A stretch of DNA of 64,000 nucleotides from Ziziphus jujuba (GCF_031755915.1 NC_083382.1:29178001-29242000); one strand, 5' to 3'. Positions 12,038 through 24,226 are shown, numbered from the stretch's first letter. The notes: generated by a model not told the origin, from the letters alone. Numbers and translations are program-made.

Positions 12038-12321
12038 CTCTCTTCTTCTTTTTAAATAATCATACGGATTATTAGTTGGTGTATGTAAAGGCAATTGATT
12101 ATTGATATACAAAATAGATTCATAGTGTAATGGTTGACTAAAGGAAGCTTGGTGTTTGAACTAGGCTCCATTTTAGCAGGTTTTCGATCTTTCTTACCTA
12201 AGAAAAATAGGTCAAGGGCAGGTCATCAGAACCGTCAGTGGATGCTTAGTCTCATGGAAGAGTGTATAATATCTATTGATCGTATTTTTTCTACCTTTTT
12301 TTTTTTTTGTGCCTTCCGAAA

Positions 12322-12354
<33 letters not shown>

Positions 12355-14120
12355 CGCACACACACAAACAAAGTATCATAGACATATTCCATACATATCC
12401 ATTGGACCTCCCTTTTATGAAGCATCTTTCTTTTTTTGACAACCCATCATCATCTTTTAGAGTCGAAATTACAATCACACGAATCTTGCACAATCAAAAC
12501 AAACAGCTTCAATTCAAAATAGAAATAGCTTCAGCTCAGAATGGACTAGGGAGAGAAGCTGAAAGTAAGGAAGAGCTAGCTAAACTTTGGTTTTAAACGT
12601 GTATTCTTAATGATTTTTTCATTAGATCAAATTCATTACAGTAAAACCTTTATATATGAGTAAAAAAAAAATTCTTAATTTAAAAGGGTTATTTGTTTAC
12701 TGATAAATGAATCATTTATTAATTTATGGATAAATAACTATTTATTAATTTGAAAAGAATTTATATTTTTTTTGAAAGATAATTTTACTAAGTATATATG
12801 TATTTTTCATTTTAGTAAAACATTTTTTTAAATTATAAATAATACAAAAATGTAGTAAAAATCAATATATCCATATAGAATCTTAAAAGTTATCGTGCAT
12901 ATAAATAAAGTTAATATTTGTATACATTCACAAAGCACAAAAAAATATTATTATTTAATTATACTTCAAATAATTATTTGTTACAAAAAAAAAAAATATG
13001 CCAGATGTGGTGAATGCATTACAAAAAATTGAAAGATGAGATTGAACTCGATTTAGGTACAAGAAAGAAGCAAATGCATATTTTGATGAAAGACTAAATT
13101 TAAAAAAAAAAAAATTTGTTAGGCAATTCACATTAATATGTATTGTAAATGTTTTTATATGTATATATTATTTTTTTTATAAGTTTAATTAATTATTAAT
13201 TTATACATTCGAAGGGTTCAAAGATTTTCTTTGCAATTTTATTATCTTATGCATTTATTACATGGATTTAAATTTAGATCAAATAATTTGATTTATTTAA
13301 CAAAATTATTCATTTACTGAGCATTTACCTATTAAAGTTTTATCATAATATATTATTTTAACAAACTGGATAAAAGAAAAAGTAAAAATTGGTGAGCAAA
13401 AAAATAATGTTTTTACAAAAACAGTAATATTTTACTTTTTAAACGAAAATTTAGAAATCCTCATGAAGTGGGTGATTCTTTTGGTCCAAAAGATTGTACC
13501 ATTTTAATTATTAGCAAGTTGCCCAGCCAAAAGACGGACAATAATGAATGCATATAATTAAATGCAACATAGAAAAGAAAAAATAAAAAAAAAATAAAAA
13601 TAAAAAAAAGAAAAATCATCATTGAGTTTGATGGGAAATAAAGCAAAAGAGTAAAGGAAAAGAAGGAATTTCATTAACAGCCATCTTATTCGTGTAACAC
13701 ATAGTGTTTTTTGTGGGTTGTGCCCTCGGGTTCTCCTCATTAACCCCCCCCCCCCAAAAAAAAAAAAAAGGAAGTGCCGTAAATAGCATAGTTAGTTAAA
13801 TATGGCACATATATAAATTCTTGTATTTATTGAAAAATATGAAGGAAAATTCGATAAAAAAAATACATAAATAGAGAATTTATAAATTTGATACATACAT
13901 GTATAATACGTTACAAATTAAAAAAATATGGTATGAAACACATATTAAATTTTTTTTTTTAATACATATGATAAAATTATAAGTATTAGTGAGATGATAA
14001 CAGTTTAATTAAAAAAGTCAAAATAGTAAATAATTAAAAGAATATAATAAAAAATAAAAAATCTTTTCATACACTTGTTTTTTAAGTTGTCGTAAAAAAG
14101 AAAAAAAGTAATTAAAATTC
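12038..14120. other. Spacer downstream of pseudogene B
   Basis: Homologous to 52231-53800 up to about 13930. It is AT-rich with a (CA)n run at 12341-12366 and a C10A14 homopolymer pair at about 13746-13769. No gene was seen; the short ORFs here are fortuitous. Confidence 0.6.
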
Positions 14121-15198
14121 GGCTAAAAGGCACTTTAGTATCTCTATTTTCACAAAATTGAATTTAAAGGCTTTAAAACAAATTTAATATCTAATATTTT
14201 CTATTTAAAAATTAATCATGTGAATAGTACATCATTAAATTAATTTTTCTTTTTTTCTTTTTTGTTTTTTTTTTTTTGGGTAATTTTTGAAATTGTTTTG
14301 AGGAAGAAAAATAATTCTAAAATGTGTAAAAAAAAAAAAAACATATTCACCATTTTACCATCAACAAATGACATAAATATTTTTACTCTTTCTTCAACAT
14401 AAGAAAGAAAGAAGGAAGAAAAGAAGAAGGTAAAGGAGATGAGATGTGTTTAAATAGCTTAAATCAAATCCCATTTTGCTTCATCATCATGAAAGCCTGA
14501 AACTACCAAGAGATTAGCATGGTTGTTCCCTTTCTTTTCAACATCAAGTAGCTTGATTGAGATCAATGTAGCTCGTTTCATCACAAATCCAAAACTATGG
14601 AAAAATCTAACAAAGGTGCATACCATAGCTTCACACTTCAATTTGGAATCGCACTCCTCTCCAACGACGACTCAAACACCATGGACGAGTTCAAGGAGGC
14701 GTTGTGTTACAACCTGAATTATTCAAACCCACCTTGCCGCCATGATGGACAAGAAGCTAAAGATGTTGAGATTTAATCTCTTTGACATCCTTGAGAACTT
14801 CACAAGTGAATAGTAGAGAACATTATTATGATGCAAGTTGGAATGGGATTTGGTGAGAAGACGAAAAGGTTTGAAGACATCTTCCCAGCTCCTTCATCTT
14901 CTTCTTTTCTCCTTCTTCCTTTCCCTCTTTCCTGTCATTTGTTTATTTGAGTTTTTGGTTTTTTTTTTTTTTTTTAACGTTTTATAATTTTTTTCCTCAA
15001 AATAGTTTCAGAAATTACCCAAAAGAAAAAAAGAAAAATCAACCTATTGGTCATGTGCTATTCATTTGGTCAGTTTTTAACAGAAAATATTAACATTTAA
15101 TGATTTAGTTGACAGAGGGCATTAGATGTTAAATATTTTTTTACAGCCCTCTAAATGCAATTTTGTAAAAATAGAGGATACTAAAATATATTTTAGCC
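14121..15198. mobile_element. Mutator-like element with long terminal inverted repeats
   Basis: The left end (GGCTAAAAGGCACTTTAGTATC) and the reverse complement of the right end (GGCTAAAATATATTTTAGTATC) start an imperfect inverted repeat of roughly 250 bp, to about 14310 and from about 14960. The flanks are TTAAAATTC and TTAAAATTA, a 9-bp TSD with one mismatch, as expected for Mutator-like elements. The middle (about 14400-14940) is less AT-rich than the arms and has a 60-codon minus-strand ORF at 14459-14641 that I do not recognise. It could be captured host DNA (Pack-MULE). No transposase is present, so the element is non-autonomous. Confidence 0.75.
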
Positions 15199-16547
15199 TT
15201 AAAATTATTTATTTTGCAAAAATATATATCTTTTTAACTTGCATAATACGATAATACGTTTAATACATATTTAAAATTTTGCATTTCAAAAAAATTTGTA
15301 TTTTTCTATACGTTTGAAATATACAAAAAATAAATTTTTTTCTAAAAATACATATATAAACATATTATATTATTTGCAAATTTATTAACGAGGATAACTA
15401 GTACGCCGGTATGAGAAAAATATAAAGTTGGAAGAAAAACTTTAATTGATTTTATGGAAAATAAAACATTTAATCTTTTCTTTGCTTTGGTTTGTGAGGG
15501 GAAGCATTTTGTGAAGCCTTAATGGCCCAATCCAGCTCAATGAAAATAATTGAGTTTGGTTCATATGGATCCATTTAAGTGTTTTTAATGGCCTAACCTA
15601 ACTCCAGAAAGAAAACCCAAAAGTGCTATAAGAGGGCACATAATGATACAGATAATTAACTAATACTGAAACCTTATTGGACAAAACATGACACATAAGC
15701 ATTGATGAAACGATGCGGATCGATCAACACAGTGAAACGCGAAGCTCGTCTCATGTGGCTCGCCTCGCCACGTCATCACCTTCCATCGGTAGTATCGCAT
15801 TCAAATATTGGAACGTCGTCGTCTTGAACCTCTTCAGGTCTGCATCTCCTCCAGTCACTTCATCTTTTTCTTCTTCCATGGACTACAGTGTCTCCTTCTC
15901 CATAAACAAGAATTAGCAAAGAAATAAAACATGGTGATTAAAACAAAAAAGTAAAACCATCCTCTATGTAAAAAGAATTGCGGCTTCATATAGTGCGCCT
16001 TTGGCAGCACATTTCTTCTTCTTTTGCAGCTTCATGGACTACAGTTTCTTCTTCTTTCAAAAAAATAAAAATCAAATTGAATAAAAAATCAATGTGAATC
16101 TTTCGAAAACATAGAAACATAATTTTTTTTTTTAAAAAAAAAAAAAGTCATTGCAAATCTTTTATCTTTGTGTACATATGTCAATATGTTAATCTTTTAT
16201 CTTTTACCCTTTTTAAAAATAAATATTAATGTTAATATTACATATGATAAAAAATACCATTGATTATATATATATATTTTATTCAATCAAATTATTTTAT
16301 TTTATTTTTAAAAAATTTAAACTGAATTCACTTTTTAGATTGGATAATAAAAAAAAATAAAAGCTAAATAATAATAAAAATATTATTTAATAATATAGAT
16401 TCTATAAATTTACTATTAAAAAATGTGAATTGCTTATTTTTGCCAACTTTGATATCAAAAAGTAAAAGAATTAATTGAAAAGATGACATGATAAATTGTT
16501 AACAAGTGTTACACAATAACTTTTGAAATGGTACCACTGCATCTTAC
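15199..16547. other. Spacer with a fragment of BAHD downstream flank
   Basis: AT-rich spacer. Its part 15465-15640 matches 56130-56320, the DNA downstream of gene E, sharing TTTGGTTCATATGGATC and the surrounding context. It may be the trace of a lost or moved BAHD copy. The 67-codon ORF at 15713 has no recognisable domain and is not called. Confidence 0.5.
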
Positions 16548-16659
16548 CAGCACTACTAGAATCGCGTTGATAACTGACGCAATAAATGCGTCGCACAAAA
16601 TAAATAACGACGTATTACACGGTGTCGCCTAATATCTTGTCGCTAAATCTATAAGACAA

Positions 16660-17030
16660 CAAGCGACGCATTATAAGAGTCGCCTATCTTTGAATTTTTA
16701 GCGACTCATATTTACTTTTAGCGACGCATTAATAGAGTCGCCTATTTAGCGACGCATTGACTATTTAGCGACGCATTATTAGTATCGCCTATTTAGCGAC
16801 GCATTTTACTATTTAGCGACGCATTAGTAGAGTCGTCTATTTAGCGACGCATTAATAAAGTGACTATTTAGCGACGCATTAATAGAGTCGCCTATTTAGC
16901 GACGCATTAATAGAGTTGACTATTTAGCGACGCATTAGTAGAATTGCCTATTTAGAGACGCATTAATAGAGTCGCCTATTTAACGACGGATCGACACTTT
17001 TAGCGACGCATTATTTCTTAATGCGTCGCC
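16660..17030. repeat. Left subterminal repeats of the CACTA-like element
   Basis: About a dozen degenerate copies of a roughly 28-bp unit, TTTAGCGACGCATTAATAGA then GTCGCCTA. They occur directly and with the motif inverted, and end at a T run (17036-17054). Position and repetition match transposase-binding subterminal arrays. Confidence 0.8.
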
Positions 17031-17456
17031 CCTTCTTTTTTTTTTTTTTTTTTAAATTTTGTGAAAAGTGATTAAAATAGTAAAAATATAAAAATAATTA
17101 AAATACAAAAAAATGAAAACTAACTTCATCCAAAATAAATAGAATACAAAAATTTTAAATAAATATTTTGTCATAACAAATTAATTATCAAATAAATTAA
17201 ATATCATCTCATTGATATATTTTTACATAATTTGTAAGCTATTGTATTTTTCATAACAAATTTAATATTAATTAAACTTCCATGAATGCATATTCATTGA
17301 GATGGAAGTTGACCTCTTGTTGACGATATTACATCCTCATACTGCATATGGAAACATTAAAAAAGTTATTAGCACTTATGCAAAATAAATAAAATATTAA
17401 TCATTATTAAATTTGTAATTTAGTATAAATGAAAATTTAAAAAATATTACCATTGT

Positions 17457-17700
17457 TCTTAAGATTTGACGAATCACATTTCTCCCCTCACAGTCATTAC
17501 AAACATAGTCACTCTCACATTCATCCTCATTATCATTTTTATCGACATTTGGCAACTATATGACAAATGGATTGTGAGCCATCTTTGTATCTCCAAGAAC
17601 ATCTTCTTCAACAACCGTACGATGTTGTGGTGAAGTTAAAACAATAGACCATCTTGATTCAAGTTAATCTTCAACACAAAATACTTGTTGAACTTAACAA
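17457..17700 (-). pseudogene. CACTA transposase-associated coding remnant (DUF4216-like tail)
   Basis: The minus strand reads through about 80 codons with two in-frame stops. It contains QQVFCVED, then RWSIVLTSPQ, then an acidic tail (DKNDNEDECESDYVCNDCEG). A QVFYV-DP...RWSVVL pattern followed by an acidic tail is what I know from the C-terminal DUF4216-type segment of plant CACTA proteins. The stops make it non-functional. The family call rests on motif memory; a profile search would settle it. Confidence 0.5.
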
Positions 17701-18289
17701 AATAATGTCAAGCAATATCACAAACATAATTTCTAAAAAAGCAAGATTAATAAAACCCAATGAACCTAAGCTGCAGTTAAAATGAAAAAAAAAAAAAAAA
17801 AAAAACAACCCACCTCATGTTAAGAAAAAAGAAACTCACCTAAACGATGGAGATAAAGAAAGAAGAAAACCAAAAAATCACGAGGGCGACAAAGAGAAAT
17901 CTAGCTTCTTGGCCGACGACAACGTAGGCAAATGAAAAATGAAACCTGGAATATCTCAACCTTCAAGTCTCTCTTAGATTGCTTCCAAATCTAATATCGA
18001 TTAGGTGGTGTACTTGATGTAGTTTTAAAAAAGAAAAAATGGATTTAAAGGAGCGCGTAAAAATTTAAAAACGCGCCAAAAATTTTCAAAAAATGGCAAG
18101 AACGCGCCTTTTCTCCCAATTGCATTTTTTTTCTTTGATTAATATTTGTATTTTTCAACTACAAATAAAAACTGAAAATATTTCTTAAAAATGCGAAGCA
18201 AAATATCGAAGATTGCTATTTATTTTTCTGTTTTTCAAGTACACCTTTATTCTTTATAAAATTTGCATGTCTTTCAAAATTTTTGTTTT

Positions 18290-21200
18290 TGTTAATTGAG
18301 AGAATAGGCAATGTATTCTCTTCAAGAAGGATTGCCTGTGGTGTGGTGATTTCTTGAGAGTGTAGGAGGTCTTGGGTTCAATTCTTGTTATGGTCCTATT
18401 TTGATTTTATTTTTTTTAAATGTTTAAACAAAAAAATTGAAAAAAAAAAAAAGGAACAGGCGACGCATTTGTTGAGGAATGCGTCGCCTGTTCTTGTATT
18501 TGGCGACGCATTGTTTCAATAATGCGTCGCCTAACACTATATTATCCAATTTTTGCTGTATTAGTACATATAAGTGATTTGGCCTAGTGGTGTGCTGATT
18601 TCCTGAGAGTGTATGAGGTCCTGGGTTCAATTCTTATTATGGTCCTATTTTGATTTTTTTTTTAAATGTTTAAACAAAAAAATTGAAAAAAAAAAAAAGA
18701 ACAGGCGACGCATTTGTTGAGGAATACGTCGCATGTTCTTGTATTTGGCGACGCATTGATTCAACAATACGTCGCCTAACACTATATTAGCCAATGTTTG
18801 CAGTATTACTACATATAAGTGATTTGGCCTAGTGGTGTGGTGATTTCCTGAGAGTGTATAAAGTTTTGGGTTCAATTCTTGTTATTGTCCTATTTTGATT
18901 TTATTTTTTTTAAATGTTTAAACAAAAAAATTGAAAAAAAAAAAGAACAGACGTTGAGGAATACGTCGCCTGTTCTTGTATTTGGCGACGCATTGTTTCA
19001 ATAATGCGTCGCCTAACACTATATTAGCCAATTTTTGCTATATTACTACATATAAGTGATTTGGCCTAGTGGTGTGGTGATTTCTTGAGAGTGTAGGAGG
19101 TCCTGGGTTCAATTCTTGTTATGGTCTTATTTTGATTTTTTTTTAAATGTTTAAACAAAAAAATTGAAAAAAAAAAAAAGAACAGGCAACGCATTTGTTG
19201 AGGAATACGTTTCTTGTTTTTGGCGATGCATTGATTCAATAATGCGTCGCCTAACACTATATTAGCCAATGTTTGCTGTATTAGTTCATATAAGTGATTT
19301 GGCTTAGTGGTGTGGTGATTTCCTGAGAGTGTATGAGGTCCTGGGTTCAATTCTTGTTATTGTCCTATTTTGATTTTATTTTTTTTAAATGTTTAAACAA
19401 AAAAATTGAAAAAAAAAAAGAACAGGCGACGCATTTGTGGAGGAATACGTCGCCTGTCCTTGTATTTGGCGACGCATTGTTTAAATAATGCGTCGCCTAA
19501 CACTCTATTAGCCAATTTTTGCTGTATTGGTACATATAAGTGATTTGGCCTAGTGGTGTGGTGATTTCCTGAGAGTGTAGAGGTCCTGGGTTCAATTCTT
19601 GTTATGGTCTTATTTTGATTTTATTTTTTTTAAATGTTTAAACAAAAAAATTGAAAAAAAAAAAAGGAACAGGCGACGCATTTGTTGAGGAATGCGTCGC
19701 CTGTTCTTGTATTTGGCGACGCATTGTTTCAATAATGCGTCGCCTAACACTATATTATCCAATGTTTGCTGTATTAGTACATATAAGTAATTTGGCTTAA
19801 TGGTGTGCTGATTTCCTGAGAGTGTATGAGGTCCTGGGTTCAATTCTTGTTATGGTCCTATTTTGATTTTTTTTTTTAAATGTTTAAACAAAAAAATTGA
19901 AAAAAAAAAAGAACACGCGACGCATTTGTTGAGGAATACGTCGCATGTTCTTGTATTTGGCGACGCATTGATTCAATAATGCGTCGCCTAACACTATATT
20001 AGCCAATGTTTGCTGTATTACTACATATAAGTGATTTGGCCTAGTGGTGTGGTGATTTCCTGAGAGTGTATGAAGTTTTGGGTTCAATTCTTGTTATTGT
20101 CCTTTTTTGATTTTATTTTTTTTAAATGTTTAAACAAAAAAATTGAAAAAAAAAAAAAGAACAGGCGACGCATTTGTTGAGGAATACGTCGCCTGTTCTT
20201 GTATTTGGCGACGCATTGTTTCAATAATGCGTCGATTTGGCCTAGTGGTGTGGTGATTTCCTGAGAGTGTATGAAGTTTTGGGTTCAATTCTTGTTATTG
20301 TCCTATTTTGATTTTATTTTTTTTAAATGTTTAAACAAAAAAATTGAAAAAAAAAAAAAGAACAGGCGACGCATTTGTTGAGGAATACGTCGCCTGTTCT
20401 TGTATTTGGCGACACATTGTTTCAATAATGCGTCGCCTAACACTATATTAGCCAATTTTTGCTATATTACTACATATAAGTGATTTGGTCTAGTGGTGTG
20501 GTGATTTCCTGAGAGTGTATGAGGTCCTGGGTTCAATTCTTGTTATGGTCCTATTTTGATTTTATTTTTTTTAAATGTTTAAACAAAAAAATTGAAAAAA
20601 AAAAGAACAGGCGACGCATTTGTGGAGGAATACGTGTTCTTGTATTTGGCGACGCATTGTTTAAATAATGCGTCGCGTAACACTCTATTAGCCAATTTTT
20701 GCTGTATTGGTACATATAAGTGATTTCGCCTAGTGGTGTGGTGATTTCCTGAGAGTGTAGAGGTCCTGGGTTCAATTATTGTTATGGTCCTATTTTGATT
20801 TTATTTTTTTTAAATGTTTAAACAAAAAAACTGAAAAAAAAAAAAAAGAAAAGGCGACGCATTTGTTGAGGAATGCGCCTGTTCTTGTATTTGGCGACGC
20901 ATTGTTTGAATAATGCATCGCCTAACACTATATTAGCCAATTTTTGCTGTATTAGTACATATAAGTGATTTGGTCTAGTGGTGTGGTGATTTCCTGACAG
21001 TGTATGAGGTCCTTGGTTCAATTCTTGTTATGGTCTTATTTTGATTTTATTTTTTTTAAATGTTTAAACAAAAAAATTGAAAAAAAAAAAAAGAATAGGC
21101 GACGCATTTGTTGAGGAATACGTCTTCTTGTATTTGGCGACGCATTGTTTGAATAATGCGTCGCCTAACACTATATGAGCCAATTTTTGCTGTATTAGTA

Positions 21201-21838
21201 TATATAAGTGATTTGGCCTAGTGGTGTGGTTATTTTCTGAGAGTGTATGAGGTCCTGGGTTCAATTCTTCTTATGGTCCTATTTTGATTTTATTTTTTTT
21301 AAATGTTTAAACAAAACAATTGAAAAAAAAAAAAGAACAGGCGACGCATTTGTTGAAGAATACATCGCCTGTTCTTGTATTTGGCGACGCATTGTTTGAA
21401 TAATGCGTCGCCTAACACTCTATTAGCCAATTTTTGCTGTATTAATACATATAAGTGATTTGGCCTAGTGGTGTGGTGATTTTCTGAGAGTGAATGAGGT
21501 CCTGGGTTCAATTCTTGTTATGGTCTTATTTTGATTTTATATTTTTTAAATGTTTAAACAAAAAAATTGAAAAAAAAAAAAAGAACAGCGACGCATTTGT
21601 TGAGGAATGCATCGCCTGTTCTTGTATTTGGCGACGCATTGTTTGAATAATGCGTCGCCTAACACTATATTAGCCAATTTTTGTTGTATTAGTACATATA
21701 AGTGATTTGGCCTAGTGGTGTGGTGATTTCTTGAAAGTGTAAGAGGTCTTGGGTTCAGTTCTTGTTATGGTCCTACTTTGATTTTTTTTTTAAATGTTTA
21801 AACAAAAAAATTGAAAAAAAAAAAAGAACAGGCGACGC
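18290..21838 (+). repeat. Tandem array: tRNA-like head + poly(A) + two GCGACGCAT hairpins, about 15 units
   Basis: The unit is about 245 bp; the landmark TGTTTAAAC recurs about 15 times between 18419 and 21795, and one unit (near 20127-20327) is about 45 bp short. Each unit has TGGCCTAGTGGT (a pol III A-box match) and, 44 bases on, GGTTCAATTC (B-box-like), which is tRNA spacing. An A-rich tract follows. Next come a hairpin with GAACAGGCGACGCATT opposite AATGCGTCGCCTGTTC and a second hairpin with GGCGACGCATT opposite AATGCGTCGCC. The head plus poly(A) resembles a tRNA-derived SINE. Minus-strand ORFs starting MNPGPHTLSG recur only because the DNA repeats. Confidence 0.85.
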
Positions 21839-22190
21839 ACAATCTTATTGGTGCGTCGTCTGTTAACTATATATATATGTATATATATAAACCTCAGTTT
21901 TGGTGCACTAATATTTTTATTGATTGTTATTATTAAAATAAAATTAGATTGATTAAAAGATCTAAAAAAAATTAAATGAAAAGAGAACAGGCGACGCACA
22001 ATCTTACTAGTGGGTCGCCTGTTAAACGTATAACAAAAAAGAAAAAAAAAATCAACCTCAGTTATGTTGCTCTAATATCTTTATGGGTTATTTGTTGTTA
22101 AATTAAGATTAATTAAAAGAACTAAAAAAAAAAGTGGAGGAGAGAACAGGCGACGCACAATCTATATAGTACGTCGTATATTTATTGAAT
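21839..22190. repeat. Right-end repeats of the CACTA-like element, about three units
   Basis: Three units of roughly 160 bp, each led by AACAGGCGACGCACAATCT with an imperfect inverted partner. They lack the tRNA-like head and so differ from the main array. Confidence 0.7.
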
Positions 22191-23104
22191 TTTTACTGAC
22201 GCATTAACCTTAGAGTCGCGGTTTTGTTTTTTCAGACGTGTTTGTTTCGTAGCGTCGCTAAATAAGTGTCGCTAGATATCAATTTTCGCGTAGTACAGGT
22301 TTTTTTTAGGATTAGGCTATCTGTCAAATAAATATTAAAATGAGGAGCCAGAAGCATCAATTTAATTTTATTGAAAGAAGCATTAATTTAATCCTAAGTC
22401 AATAAACTCCTGCTAGATCCAGACCTATAAGCTTTTTAAGTAAATTTTTTTGTGATAAGAGAAAAAGAAATATAAATCGTGCTTAATATTCATATATATA
22501 TATATATATATATAAGTCCTTCTATGGTCAAATCGATCCTGATCAATATGGTACGGTTGAAAAACATGAAAAAATATCCAGCCATTAAATTTTAAAAAGT
22601 CTCACAAACTGCTCAGGTTACTTCTTGTCACACTTGAAAATTAATAGCGAGACAACTTATATTCCTTTAACTTTCCTGCTATTCAACATTCCCGCTATTT
22701 ATTTTTATTTTGCATGCACTATCGTTTCACACAAATCTCACCATTTTTTAAAAATTTTCAAAGACATCATCACATTTCCCCTTCACATCAACATTCCTGC
22801 TGAGCGTGAGGCCCGACTTGAGCATTTCAAAAATCCTAAATCCTGCCCAACCAGCCATCATTCCAAACGTCGCACAGTTGCCATCAATACCATACTTGGG
22901 GTTAAAGGTTAATATTTGTGAACTGTTGGTTTTTTTTTTTTTCTTCCTTTCCTGTATCGTAATCAATATCATTACTCAACAAAAAATTACATTTTCAGAA
23001 AAGCTTCATAGCATAATCAATCTGCACAGTACACATTCAGGGACAAGTTGGTAATCACATCTCATTTTGAAAATTCATCCGAATCGAAACCCCCAGTTTT
23101 GCAT

Positions 23105-23640
23105 TCTGTTAAAATTAATTAACATTTTTTTGTACTTTAAAAGTATCATTTAAAATTACCACATTCAAATTTACCAAACAAAAAAAAAATTGATCGAAGA
23201 AAAAAAAATAAAAAAGGTCAAAGCCGATGCTTTCATCAACTAAAGCGTTGGCTTATACAAATTTTTTTAATTTTTTCATTACTTTTTTTTGAAATTTTTT
23301 TTAATAGTTTTATAATTTTTTTAATTTTTTTTTAAATTTTAAAAATACCATTCAGAATTACTATATTCAAACTTACCAAACAAAAAAAAAAATAGATAAA
23401 AAAAAATTAAAAACGGTCTAAGCCAATGCTTTTATCAACAAAAACATTAGCTTATACAAATTTTTAAAAATTTTTTATTACTTTTTCTGTAAAAATTATT
23501 TCAATTCTTTTTTAATTTTTTTAATTTTTTTTATACTTTAAAAACACCATTCAAAATTAACAAATTTAAATTTATTAAACTAAAAAAATTGATCAAAGAA
23601 GAGGAAAAAAAAAAAGGATGACACATAACACATGATAAAA
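23105..23640. repeat. Degenerate tandem repeat, about 190-bp unit, 2.5-3 copies
   Basis: Successive copies share the order ACTTTAAAA..ACCATTCA, CAAACTTACCAAACAAAAAA, then GCCGATGCTTTCATCAAC, GGCTTATACAAAT and a T/A-rich tail. Starts lie near 23128, 23333 and 23528. Nothing indicates coding. Confidence 0.75.
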
Positions 23641-24221
23641 AAAACAATTTTTTTTTTTAAAATACATTAAAGGTCTTGCATCAGCCATACTTCACACGTA
23701 ACACATGATTATTATCAAACACCAAATTCGGATGAGGTCAAGCAGCAACAGCAAAATGGTGTCCCTGTCAACTTAAAAGGGACCAGGAGAAAAAAAAAAA
23801 ATATATATATATATATATATAAAATATGAAAGACTTTATTTAATTAATTATATTAAATTGTGCGACTGAGCCAACATTATATCCAGCAAATGAACAGCGC
23901 GTTTAGTTCCAATTAGTGTGGAATGGATCTCAAATTGATTTCTTGAATTTGGGAGGGTTAGAGTCCTCACTAGCCCTTGGGCTACTATTACACATGTGAA
24001 CGTGGCAGATTATATATATAATTATGCATGTACATGTTTGGTACAAGTGCATTTATAAATATATATGAAAATTCAACCATATGAATATTGTGCGAAATTG
24101 CATGGTATAATATTTTAACAAAATATGTATATTCGTATGGTAAAATTAAAAATATATATGTGGGTTATATTTTTTGTAAGAACAGAAGCTCAAATAGAAA
24201 GGATAATCTATCTAATTAGGT

Positions 24222-24226
24222 TATTA

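Larger units (their letters stand above)
923..13930 (+). repeat. Segmental duplication, block 1 (partner 30757-53800)
   Basis: This block carries BAHD gene A and pseudogene B with their spacers. It aligns collinearly with 30757-53800 once insertions are removed: 923-1440 with 30757-31305, 1440-3305 with 34039-43395, 3310-6800 with 46312-48668, and 9857-13930 with 48669-53800. The match covers non-coding DNA, for example the start motif TAGCTAGCCTAGTACTTTAT at 934 and 30768, so the unit of duplication was DNA and not retroposed mRNA. The left end is hidden by the LINE here and by a Mutator-like element in block 2, so homology may extend beyond the window. Confidence 0.85.
16551..22295. mobile_element. 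CACTA-like (En/Spm) DNA transposon, non-autonomous, with an amplified internal array
   Basis: The left end begins CACTACTAGAATCGCGTTGATA. The reverse complement of the right end reads TACTACGCGAAAATTGATA, a degenerate inverted repeat. The flanks are CAG on both sides (16548-16550 and 22296-22298), the 3-bp TSD expected for CACTA elements. Subterminal DNA is packed with GCGACGCAT/ATGCGTCGC motifs in both orientations, as in the subterminal repeats that CACTA transposases bind. Only a decayed coding remnant remains (17457-17700). Most of the body is a tandem array (18290-21838). Block 2 has no equivalent insertion between B' and E. Confidence 0.78.

Noticed and set aside
15713..15916. 67-codon plus-strand ORF
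   Set aside because: Ser-rich, no domain, no splice or promoter support and no paralogous copy.
18600..18640. Functional tRNA gene
   Set aside because: The A box fits well, but the B box has mismatches and the T-stem does not pair, so it is tRNA-derived at most.
18424..21511. Series of 60-95 codon minus-strand ORFs starting MNPGPHTLSG or similar
   Set aside because: They recur only because the DNA is a tandem array, and they read through poly(T) and the hairpins. Frames differ between units by indels.
16660..22290. CRISPR-like array
   Set aside because: The units are too long and variable, contain no unique spacers, and the context is a eukaryotic CACTA transposon.
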